Shown: positions 14,878 through 25,831 of the stretch, piece after piece
Numbering within the stretch: position 1 is the stretch's first letter
How the letters are laid out: the number at the start of each line of letters is the position of its first letter
Assembly: GCF_001279695.1 (NCBI RefSeq)
Contig: NZ_LGDD01000070.1
Coordinates: 1 to 64,000 of the forward strand
DNA: 64,000 bases
Source of the DNA: Streptomyces sp. WM6378
GTDB taxonomy: Bacteria; Actinomycetota; Actinomycetes; Streptomycetales; Streptomycetaceae
Direction: 5' to 3'
Notes under the pieces: generated by a model
What the model was told of the DNA's origin: nothing
The model's database searches: none
What the model saw: the letters and a program-made list of their open reading frames with translations, nothing else
Made by a program: the position numbers and the translations under genes

Positions 14878-17453
14878 GCGTGTTCAAGACCTCGATGCGC
14901 AACTTCCTCGCGCACAAGGGGCGGATGGCGCTCTCCGCCGTCGCGGTCCTGCTTTCGGTGGCGTTCGTGTGCGGCACGCTCGTGTTCACCGACACCATGA
15001 ACACCACCTTCGACAAGCTGTTCGCGGCGACCTCCTCCGACGTCACCGTCAGCCCCAAGTCGGCCTCCGACGACGGCGCCCCCTCGCGGACCGGCAAGCC
15101 CGACGCGCTGCCCGCATCCCTGATCCAGCGGGTCGAGAAGGCGCCCGGCGTGGGCAAGGCCGAGGGCGGCGTCGGCAGCACCAGCGTCACGGTCGTCAAC
15201 GCCAAGAACGAGAACATGGGCTCCTCCACCGGCGCCCCGACCATCGCCGGCAACTGGACCGACAACGACCTCAAGGCGATGGAGATCACCTCCGGGCACG
15301 CCCCGCGCGGGCCGACCGAGATGATGGTCGACGCCGACACCGCCGACAAGCACCACCTCAAGATCGGCGACTCGCTGCGCACCATCGCCGTCACCGGCGA
15401 CTTCACCGCCAAGATCACCGGCATCGCCACGTTCAAGGTGACCAACCCTGGCGCGGCCATCGTCTACTTCGACACCGCGACCGCCCAGAAGGAACTCCTG
15501 GGCGCCACCGGCCAGTTCACCCAGATCAACGTCACCGCGGCGAGCGGCGTGAGCGACACCCAGCTCAAGCAGAACGTGGCGGCCGCGCTCGGCTCGGGCC
15601 CGTACAAGCTCCAGACGGCGAAGGAGGCCGCGGACGCCAGTAGGGACAGCGTCGGCTCGTTCCTCGACGTGATGAAGTACGCGATGCTCGGCTTCGCCGG
15701 GATCGCCTTCCTCGTCGGCATCTTCCTGATCATCAACACGTTCTCGATGCTGGTCGCCCAGCGCACCCGCGAGATCGGCCTGATGCGCGCGATCGGCTCC
15801 AGCCGCAAGCAGGTCAACCGCTCGGTGCTCCTGGAGGCGCTGCTGCTCGGCGTGTTCGGCTCGATCCTCGGTGTGGGCGCGGGAGTCGGTCTCGCGGTCG
15901 GCCTGATGAAGCTGATGGGCTCCATCGGGATGGAGCTGTCCACCGGTGACCTCACCGTCAAGTGGACGACGCCCGTGATCGGCCTGGCCCTCGGTGTCGT
16001 GGTGACCGTCGTCGCCGCCTACGTCCCGGCCCGGCGGGCCGGGAAGATCTCGCCGATGGCCGCGCTGCGCGACGCCGGCACCCCGGCCGACGGCAAGGCC
16101 GGCGCCATCCGGGCCGCCATCGGCCTGGTCCTGACCGGCGCGGGCACCGCCGCCCTGTTCGCCAGCGCCAACTCATCGAAGGCGGCGGCCGGTTCGGGCC
16201 TGCTCGGCCTCGGCGTCGTCCTCACCCTGATCGGCTTCGTGGTCGTCGGCCCGCTCCTCGCGGGCGGCGTCGTGCGGGTGATCAGCGCCCTGGTGCTGCG
16301 GATGTTCGGCCCGGTCGGGCGGATGGCCGAGCGCAACGCGCTGCGCAACCCGCGGCGTACCGGGGCGACCGGCGCGGCCCTCATGATCGGCCTCGCCCTG
16401 GTGGCGTGCCTCTCGGTGGTCGGCTCCTCGATGGTCGCCTCGGCCACCAGCGAGCTCGACAAGTCGGTCGGCGCGGACTTCATCGTGTCCTCCGGCACCG
16501 GCCAGCCGATCGTGCCGCAGGCCGCCGAAGCCCTGAAGAAGACCCCGGGCATCGAGCACGTCACCAACTACAAGGACATGGACGCGAAGGTGACCGCCCC
16601 CGACGGCAGCACCTCCAAGGGCGAGAACCTGATCGCCGCCGACCCGACGTACCAGCAGGACCTGCGGCGCAAGGTGGTTTCCGGCGACCTGGCCGCCGCG
16701 TACGGCAAGAACGCGATGTCGGTCGGCGACACCTACGCCACGGCGCACCACGTCAAGGTCGGCGACTCGATGACCGTCGCCTTCAAGGACGGCGGGACCG
16801 CCCGGCTGAAGGTCGCGGCGATCACCTCGGACGACACCAACGTCGACAAGGCCGCGATGTACACCAGCATCACGACGGCCGCGAGCTACGTCCCCGCCGA
16901 CCGGATGCCCAAGAACGTGATCATGTTCGCGAAGGCGGACGACGGCAAGGCCAAGGAGGCGTACGCGTCCCTCAAGGACTCGCTGAAGGCGTATCCGCAG
17001 TACAAGGTGCAGAACCAGGCCGACTTCAAGCAGGACCTGAAGGACCAGATCGGCCAGCTCCTGAACATCGTGTACGGCCTGCTCGCCCTCGCGATCATCG
17101 TGGCGGTGCTCGGTGTGGTGAACACGCTGGCCCTGTCGGTGGTCGAGCGGACCCGGGAGATCGGCCTGATGCGGGCGATCGGCCTCTCGCGCCGGCAACT
17201 GCGCCGGATGATCCGCCTGGAGTCGGTGGTGATCGCCCTGTTCGGCGCGCTGCTCGGCCTCGGGCTCGGCATGGGCTGGGGCACGACCGCCCAGAAACTG
17301 CTCGCCCTTGAGGGCATGGGCGTCCTGGAAATCCCCTGGCCGACCATCATCACGGTGTTCGTGGCCTCGGCCTTCGTGGGCCTGTTCGCGGCGCTGATCC
17401 CGGCGTTCAGGGCGGGACGGATGAACGTCCTGAACGCGATCGCGACGGATTAG
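14874..17453 (+). CDS. FtsX-like ABC permease (MacB/LolC type)
   Basis: 859 residues, a full-length duplicated permease. An N-terminal TM helix (residues ~18-40) is followed by a large extracytoplasmic domain. A first FtsX block has TM helices around the AQRTREIGLMRAIGSSRKQ motif, then a middle pair and a second extracytoplasmic domain. The final FtsX block has the same motif (VERTREIGLMRAIGLSRRQ). It starts GTG at 14874, overlapping the ATPase gene, so coupled translation is likely. Its stop lies three bases from the convergent DUF2079 stop with no terminator between them. Substrate unknown; a role in envelope stress or antimicrobial peptide resistance is a family-based guess. Confidence 0.92.
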   Translation: MSVFKTSMRNFLAHKGRMALSAVAVLLSVAFVCGTLVFTDTMNTTFDKLFAATSSDVTVSPKSASDDGAPSRTGKPDALPASLIQRVEKAPGVGKAEGGVGSTSVTVVNAKNENMGSSTGAPTIAGNWTDNDLKAMEITSGHAPRGPTEMMVDADTADKHHLKIGDSLRTIAVTGDFTAKITGIATFKVTNPGAAIVYFDTATAQKELLGATGQFTQINVTAASGVSDTQLKQNVAAALGSGPYKLQTAKEAADASRDSVGSFLDVMKYAMLGFAGIAFLVGIFLIINTFSMLVAQRTREIGLMRAIGSSRKQVNRSVLLEALLLGVFGSILGVGAGVGLAVGLMKLMGSIGMELSTGDLTVKWTTPVIGLALGVVVTVVAAYVPARRAGKISPMAALRDAGTPADGKAGAIRAAIGLVLTGAGTAALFASANSSKAAAGSGLLGLGVVLTLIGFVVVGPLLAGGVVRVISALVLRMFGPVGRMAERNALRNPRRTGATGAALMIGLALVACLSVVGSSMVASATSELDKSVGADFIVSSGTGQPIVPQAAEALKKTPGIEHVTNYKDMDAKVTAPDGSTSKGENLIAADPTYQQDLRRKVVSGDLAAAYGKNAMSVGDTYATAHHVKVGDSMTVAFKDGGTARLKVAAITSDDTNVDKAAMYTSITTAASYVPADRMPKNVIMFAKADDGKAKEAYASLKDSLKAYPQYKVQNQADFKQDLKDQIGQLLNIVYGLLALAIIVAVLGVVNTLALSVVERTREIGLMRAIGLSRRQLRRMIRLESVVIALFGALLGLGLGMGWGTTAQKLLALEGMGVLEIPWPTIITVFVASAFVGLFAALIPAFRAGRMNVLNAIATD

Positions 17454-17456
17454 TCC

Positions 17457-18893
17457 CTAGCCGAGCTTCAGCAGTACGTAACCCCCTGCCACCCCGGCGA
17501 CCGTGTAGACGGCGCCGGGGTGCAGTGCTGTCGCGTACCGGACGGGGTCGCCCGCCCAGCCGTCGGAGTTGTCGAGCGCGATGTAGGCCGGGGTCACCGG
17601 GCGCGCTGCGCCGACCCAGAAGACGCGACAGCGGGAGGTGAGCCGGGCGATCGGCCCGATGTTCGCCTCGACGGTCGCCCCGTCCGGAATCGTCCCCAAC
17701 AGGCGCTCCACAGCGGCCACTTGAGGGCTCTTGCGGTACGCGGCCGGGTCGGTCAGCGCGGCCAGCGGCAGCGAGAGCGTCAGGGCGAGGGCCGCCGCGG
17801 CCGCGCAGGCCGGCAGGTCGCGGGCGTACGAACGCAGCCAGGCGCGCTGGCTGTGCCGCGCGGTGGCCACCGCGTCGGCGAGGGCCAGCGCGAGGACCGG
17901 CATCAGGACCGCGCTGTAGTGCCAGTCCGTCGACCAGTAGTGGTCGTCCGAGGACAGGAGGCGCCAGCCGAGGGTGGGCAGCGCGACGAGCAGCAGCGGG
18001 GAGCGCAGCGCGAGGAGCCCGGTGGTGGGGAGCAGCGTCCACAGCAGGGTGCGGCCCTTGACGTCCCAGCCGGCCAGCGGGCCCGCGCCGCCGTTCACCT
18101 TGCCCCAATAGTCGTACGCCCCCGAGGAGTTGAAGGCGGGGATGACGACGGTGAGGGTGACCAGGGTGGCCACGGCGCCGAACGCGGCCACGGCGACGGC
18201 GTACCGCACGGCGCGGGGCGAGGTGGCGCGGGCGCGTACCGCGACGACGACGGCGAGCGCGGCCGTCGTCAGGCCGAGGTCCTCCTTCACGAGGACGAGG
18301 GGCAGCGCGTACAGGAGGGCCGCGCGCCACCGTCCGCGCAGCACCGCCTCCAGGGCGAAGGCGATCAGTGGGACGGCGAAGCAGATCTCGTGGAAGTCGA
18401 AGTCGACGGCCCGCTGGATCCCCCACGAAAGCCCGAACGCGACGCCGACGGCGAGCCCGCGCCGCCGCCCGAGCAGCCGGGCCGAGGCGCGGGTCACCGG
18501 GACCGCGGCCAGCGCGAACAGGGCGGACTGGGCGACGAGCAGGGTGACCGGGGTGGGGAACAGCCGGTAGGCGGGGGCGAGCAGCGCGGTCACCGGACTG
18601 AAGTGATCCCCGAGGATGTCGGTGCCGGGCCCCTTCAGATCGGCGACGGGCGCCTGGAGGTGGGCGTAGGCGCGCACGACCTGCTCGAAGATCCCGAGGT
18701 CCCAGGAGAGGGTCTCCATCCGCCGGTAGCGCAGGACGCCGAGGGCGGCGTAGGCGAGGAAGAGGGCGGCGGCGAGGAGGTGGGGATCGGCTGCCGGGGG
18801 CGGGGATATTCGGGGCCGAGGTCCGTCCTGTTTCTTTTGTTTTGCGGGTATATGGGAGGAGTTTTCGGGCAGGGTGAGGAGAGCTCCGGACAC
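17457..18893 (-). CDS. DUF2079 polytopic membrane protein
   Basis: 478 residues with about ten hydrophobic segments. The segment WDLGIFEQVVRAYAHLQAPVADLKG and, further on, DFDFHEICFAVPLIA are hallmarks of DUF2079 proteins, which look like GT-C-fold glycosyltransferases; activity is unproven. A lysine-rich PAKQKKQDGPRPR N-terminus precedes the first helix. The start is GTG at 18893 with AAGGAAC upstream. It follows the sigma factor and the membrane protein on the same strand with a 16-bp gap, so the three probably form one operon. Confidence 0.82.
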   Translation of the reverse strand: MSGALLTLPENSSHIPAKQKKQDGPRPRISPPPAADPHLLAAALFLAYAALGVLRYRRMETLSWDLGIFEQVVRAYAHLQAPVADLKGPGTDILGDHFSPVTALLAPAYRLFPTPVTLLVAQSALFALAAVPVTRASARLLGRRRGLAVGVAFGLSWGIQRAVDFDFHEICFAVPLIAFALEAVLRGRWRAALLYALPLVLVKEDLGLTTAALAVVVAVRARATSPRAVRYAVAVAAFGAVATLVTLTVVIPAFNSSGAYDYWGKVNGGAGPLAGWDVKGRTLLWTLLPTTGLLALRSPLLLVALPTLGWRLLSSDDHYWSTDWHYSAVLMPVLALALADAVATARHSQRAWLRSYARDLPACAAAAALALTLSLPLAALTDPAAYRKSPQVAAVERLLGTIPDGATVEANIGPIARLTSRCRVFWVGAARPVTPAYIALDNSDGWAGDPVRYATALHPGAVYTVAGVAGGYVLLKLG

Positions 18894-18909
18894 GGTGGGG
18901 TTCCTTGGA

Positions 18910-19362
18910 TCAGTGGGGGCGGGCGGTGGGGGTGACGGATCCGGAGCCGTCGGAGAGGGAGAAGGAGGGGGACGGGGTAGGGGACGGCGAGCCGGAGGGC
19001 ACGGCGTGCGAAGGGGTGGCGGAGCCGGTCGTCGGCGGGGCGGGGTAGGAGGGGCTCGGCCGCTCGGACGGCGTCCCCGAGCCCTGCACGGCGGAGGGCG
19101 TGCCGGCGTCCGGGGTGGACGCGGGCAGCACCGGCGGGCTCTGCTGGAGCCGCAGGCCGAGCGCGGCGCCGGACCCGGCGAGCAGGCACACCGCGCAGGC
19201 GGCGAGCGCGGCCATGTTGCGGCGGCGGCGCCGCAGGCCGCGTGCGGCGACGCGTTCGGCGGGCTCGGGGACGATGCCGCGGCCGCCCGCGTCGGCGGCC
19301 CGCTTCAGGGCGCGGGCCAGGGACTCCTCGTCCCGGTGGAAGTCAGAGTGGAAGTCAGACAC
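18910..19362 (-). CDS. Small single-pass membrane protein, possible anti-sigma factor
   Basis: 150 residues. The N-terminal ~50 residues are charged and cytosolic (DEESLARALKRAADAGG...), followed by Arg-rich RGLRRRRRN, one TM helix (~50-70), and a Pro/Ser/Thr-rich extracytoplasmic tail. The GTG start at 19362 overlaps the end of the ECF sigma gene by eight bases, indicating translational coupling. Topology and position fit an anti-sigma factor, although no zinc-binding HxxxCxxC motif is visible, so an atypical anti-sigma factor or accessory protein is equally possible. Confidence 0.65.
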   Translation of the reverse strand: MSDFHSDFHRDEESLARALKRAADAGGRGIVPEPAERVAARGLRRRRRNMAALAACAVCLLAGSGAALGLRLQQSPPVLPASTPDAGTPSAVQGSGTPSERPSPSYPAPPTTGSATPSHAVPSGSPSPTPSPSFSLSDGSGSVTPTARPH

Positions 19363-19846
19363 CGTGTTCCTCCTCCAGGAGACGGGGCGCGAGGGCGGCC
19401 CGGGCGCGCGAAAGGTGGGTCTTGACGGTGCCGGCGCTGATGCCGGTCTCGTGTGCGACCTGGTCCACGCTCAGGTCGCACACGTAATGCAGTACGGCGA
19501 CACGGCGCTGGCGGTCGGAGAGGCCGCGCAGGGCGTCGATGAGGGCGACGGTTCCGGGGTCGGGTTCGGGGGCCTCGGCGCTGTGCACCTGGTTGTGGCG
19601 CCGCCACGCCTCCGCGGCCCTGCGGCCGCGCCGCCACCGGCTCACCGCGAGGCGCCAGGCCACGGTCCGCACCCAGGCCTGCGGCCCGGCCCCCGCGTCG
19701 AGGCGGCTCCGGCGGCCCCAGGCCCGCACGAACGCCTCTTGGACTACGTCCTGGGCCTCGTGGAGGTCGCCGGTCATCAGGTAGACCTGGCCGACCAGCG
19801 GTTTCACGGAGTGAGCGTAGAACTCCTCGAACTCCTCGTCGGTCAA
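19355..19846 (-). CDS. ECF RNA polymerase sigma factor (SigE-type)
   Basis: 163 residues. Region 2 reads DLHEAQDVVQEAFVRAWGR and AWVRTVAWRLAVSRWRRGRR. Region 4 reads LSDRQRRVAVLHYVCDLSVDQVAHETGISAGTVKTHLSRARAAL in pieces, with a clear HTH. This layout matches the short SigE-family ECF factors of actinobacteria. The start appears to be TTG at 19846 with GGGAGC about 8 bases upstream. It is followed by an overlapping membrane protein gene and then a DUF2079 gene. Regulation by that membrane protein is inferred. It is divergent from mfd across a 609-bp repeat-bearing gap. Confidence 0.88.
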   Translation of the reverse strand: MTDEEFEEFYAHSVKPLVGQVYLMTGDLHEAQDVVQEAFVRAWGRRSRLDAGAGPQAWVRTVAWRLAVSRWRRGRRAAEAWRRHNQVHSAEAPEPDPGTVALIDALRGLSDRQRRVAVLHYVCDLSVDQVAHETGISAGTVKTHLSRARAALAPRLLEEEHGV

Positions 19847-19966
19847 TGCGGCGCTCCCGTGGGGGGTGGATGGGTCTCAGGGGGTATACGCGCTGGGGGC
19901 GGCGCGCGGTTGACACCCCGGGGCGACTTTTTCGCGTGGCGGTTCGGGGCGCCGAGGCGGGGGCGC

Positions 19967-20342
19967 CCTGGGGCTCTGCCCCAGACCCCGGGGGTCCCGC
20001 CCCACCCCTTCCCGAAACCCGCCGGGGGAGTTCGTTCGGCTGCGGCCCGTCGGCTGCTCTTGGGGCTCCGCCCCAGACCCCGTTCGCGCCTGAAGGGCGC
20101 TCGTCCTCAATCGCCGGACGGGCTGAAATGCTCCGGTGCGGGCCAGCACAGACCCTGCCAGGGGCGCGGGGAACTGCGCGAGCAACCACGCACGGCCTGC
20201 GGACGAAGGGGCGGAGAGGGGTTCTGGGCACAGCCCAGGGGAGCCCGCACCGGATCCTGCTAAGGGGCGCGGGGAACTGCGCGACCAGCCGTCCACGGTC
20301 CGCAGGCCGAAAGGTGACGGGGCCCGGGGCGCAGCCCCAGGG
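19967..20342. repeat. Dispersed intergenic repeat, copy B (largest, with internal duplication)
   Basis: Occupies most of the 609-bp gap (19847-20455) between the sigma gene and mfd. It holds two ggggct-c/t-cgccccagacccc blocks, one gcgcctgaagggcgctcgtcctcaa block, a gacgggctgaaatg block, and two copies of aggggcgcggggaactgcgcga about 110 bp apart. The mfd promoter must lie to the right of it or inside it. No protein is evident. Confidence 0.75.
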
Positions 20343-20455
20343 GGTTGAGCTGCAGCGGGCGGCAGGTGTCAGTGGGGCGTCGTACGCTGGAAGCCCCGGC
20401 CCGTACGACGTGTCGGGCGGTTCGCGTTGCCCACTCCCCGGGATGGATGCCCTTC

Positions 20456-23989
<3,534 letters not shown>

Positions 23990-24000
23990 GGAGCAGGGAA

Positions 24001-24030
24001 GGCGGGTGGCGCCGTTCGGCGCCGCCCGCC
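24001..24030 (+). terminator. mfd terminator
   Basis: A 13-bp GC-rich stem (GGCGGGTGGCGCC / GGCGCCGCCCGCC, one wobble) with GTTC loop, followed by CTTTCC, 12 bases after the mfd stop. Confidence 0.85.
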
Positions 24031-24227
24031 CTTTCCGTGCCCGGCGTCCGGTCGGATCCCGGGGCGTGCCCGGCCGTGCGGGCCGCGCCCGGTCCCGTAC
24101 GCCGGTCGTGCCGTGGTGATCAAGGGCGGTCGGCTGCCCCTTTCGGGACCGTCGGCCCGCGGGCCGACGGGTAGGACTACCTAGGATTGCGAGGTTCCGC
24201 CAACTGCTCCCAGGACGGCCCGCCTTG

Positions 24228-24905
24228 ATGCGTATCTACCGAATTGCCCTGCCCGCGACCGCCCTCGTGGCGTCGCTCGTCCTCACCGGCTGCGGTGGCG
24301 ACGGCGCCAAGAAGAGCGGTGCCCCCGGACCCAAGGGTGCGGCCGGCTCCGCGCTCGCCGCCGTCGACTCGCTCACCGTCAAGGGGCGGGCGCCGAAGAC
24401 CGGATACAGCCGTGACCAGTTCGGCAAGGGCTGGACCGACACGGACCACAACGGCTGCCAGACCCGCGAGGACATACTCAAGCGGGACCTCAAGGACGTG
24501 AAGTTCAAGGACAAGTGCGACGTGGCGTCCGGGACGCTCGTCCACGACCCGTACACCGGGCAGTCCATCCAGTTCACGCGTGGCGCCAGCAAGATCGACA
24601 TCGATCATGTGGTGGCCCTGTCCGACGCCTGGCAGAAGGGTGCCCAGCAGTGGGACAAGCAGAAGCGGGCCGAGTTCGCCAACGACCCGCTCAACCTGAT
24701 CGCCGTCGACGCGAGCGCGAACCGCCGCAAGAGCGACGGCGACGCGGCGACCTGGCTGCCGCCGTACCAGGCGTACCGCTGTACGTATGTGGCGGACCAG
24801 GTGGCCGTGAAGAGGAAGTACGGCGTGTGGCTGACCGATGCCGAGAAGGCCGCCATGAAGACGGTCCTGGCCGAGTGCCCGGACCAGAAGCTCCCGGCGG
24901 GCTGA
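24228..24905 (+). CDS. Lipoprotein with GmrSD/DUF1524-type HNH endonuclease domain
   Basis: 225 residues. An N-terminal lipoprotein signal ends in the lipobox LTGC (Cys ~22), so the protein should be anchored outside the cytoplasmic membrane. The rest is one HNH domain of the DUF1524 class: a DHNGCQTREDIL segment, IDIDHVVALSDAWQKGA (catalytic D-H), NDPLNLIAVDASANRRKSDGD (N...N...K), and a C-terminal YVADQVAVKRKY. Exported relatives are nonspecific nucleases of streptomycetes and mycobacteria. The start is ATG at 24228; a TTG directly before it is in frame. A stem-loop overlaps the stop codon and faces the convergent lipoprotein gene. Confidence 0.88.
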   Translation: MRIYRIALPATALVASLVLTGCGGDGAKKSGAPGPKGAAGSALAAVDSLTVKGRAPKTGYSRDQFGKGWTDTDHNGCQTREDILKRDLKDVKFKDKCDVASGTLVHDPYTGQSIQFTRGASKIDIDHVVALSDAWQKGAQQWDKQKRAEFANDPLNLIAVDASANRRKSDGDAATWLPPYQAYRCTYVADQVAVKRKYGVWLTDAEKAAMKTVLAECPDQKLPAG

Positions 24906-24919
24906 GCCGCCCGGGAGCT
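24889..24919. terminator. Bidirectional terminator overlapping the HNH gene stop
   Basis: Inverted repeat AGCTCCCGG-CGG / CCGC-CCGGGAGCT (one-base bulge) spans the stop at 24903-24905 and lies between two convergent genes. Confidence 0.7.
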
Positions 24920-24930
24920 GTGACGGTGCG

Positions 24931-25638
24931 TCAGGCCGCGATCGAGGACCGCGTCGGGGCGACCGCGTGGACCGGCTCGCCGAAGTGCGAGAAGGCGAGC
25001 GTGCCGGGGCTGTCGCCGCCCACGGTGACCATCTTCAGGAGGTACGGCTTGCCCGAGGTCGCCACGTCCATCGTGTAGCTCTCGTCGCCGTCCTTCTCGG
25101 TCAGGACGATCGCGGGGTGGCCGTCGACCTTGGTGGTCGCGCCCTTCTCGGCCGCGGTGTCCTCGCCCTGGAAGCCGCCGAGGAAGTTGTTCAGGTCGCA
25201 GACCGAGGCGAGGTCCTTGCCGTCGGCGGAGGCGGTGTTCGTCTTCGTCCACTTGCCCGTGCCCTGGGGCCGCAGGTAGACGGTCTTGCCGATCTTGATG
25301 ATGCCGATGGTGTCCTTGCCCTGCGCGATGGTGCCGGTGCAGTCGCCCTTGGAGTTCAGCGAGAGGTCCATCTTGGTGGCGCCCTCCTTGGGGTCGGCGA
25401 TGTCCGCCTTGAGGTGCAGCGAGGTGGCCTGGCGGGTGACCTTGAGCGAGTCGGTGAGTATCTGGCCACCGGTCGGATCCGCGTCCGAGCCCTTCGGTGC
25501 GGCCGCGGCCGGGCTCACGGCGGCGGGCGTGCGAGGGGCGGCCGAGTCCTTGGCGGCCGTGCCGGAGCCCGAGCCCGAACAGGCCGTCAGGACCGTGGTG
25601 GCGCAGACGAAGAGGATGGCGATGGTGCGGCGGCGCAT
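24931..25638 (-). CDS. Putative lipoprotein, LppX/LprG-like
   Basis: 235 residues. The signal peptide has lipobox LTAC (Cys ~20), followed by a Ser/Ala/Pro-rich spacer and a ~170-residue domain of alternating short strands (SLHLKADIADPKEGATKMDL, GDCTGTIAQGKDTIGIIKIG). This is typical of the LppX/LprA-F-G type half-barrel fold of actinobacterial lipoproteins that bind lipids. The fold assignment is by pattern only. The start is ATG at 25638. Monocistronic, convergent with the HNH lipoprotein gene, divergent from the methylase-like gene. Confidence 0.65.
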   Translation of the reverse strand: MRRRTIAILFVCATTVLTACSGSGSGTAAKDSAAPRTPAAVSPAAAAPKGSDADPTGGQILTDSLKVTRQATSLHLKADIADPKEGATKMDLSLNSKGDCTGTIAQGKDTIGIIKIGKTVYLRPQGTGKWTKTNTASADGKDLASVCDLNNFLGGFQGEDTAAEKGATTKVDGHPAIVLTEKDGDESYTMDVATSGKPYLLKMVTVGGDSPGTLAFSHFGEPVHAVAPTRSSIAA

Positions 25639-25831
25639 GGCGTGAACTCCCCCTGGGGGTGCTGATGCTGGGCGGGCGGGACGGCAGGTGTGGCGGGGCC
25701 GGGCACATCAGAGCAGAGTCCTGTGAACCGAGTCAACACGAGTGCCGGAATCGTGATTGTTCACGGCGTGTATGGAGTGCTGTGGTGCCGTTCGGTAGGG
25801 TCGGCATCACGCGGACGAGGGGAGCAGTCAG

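Noticed and set aside
14089..17453. Reading the two MacB-type systems as importers
   Set aside because: FtsX-type permeases and this ATPase subclass have no substrate-binding lipoprotein gene nearby and act by a different mechanism.
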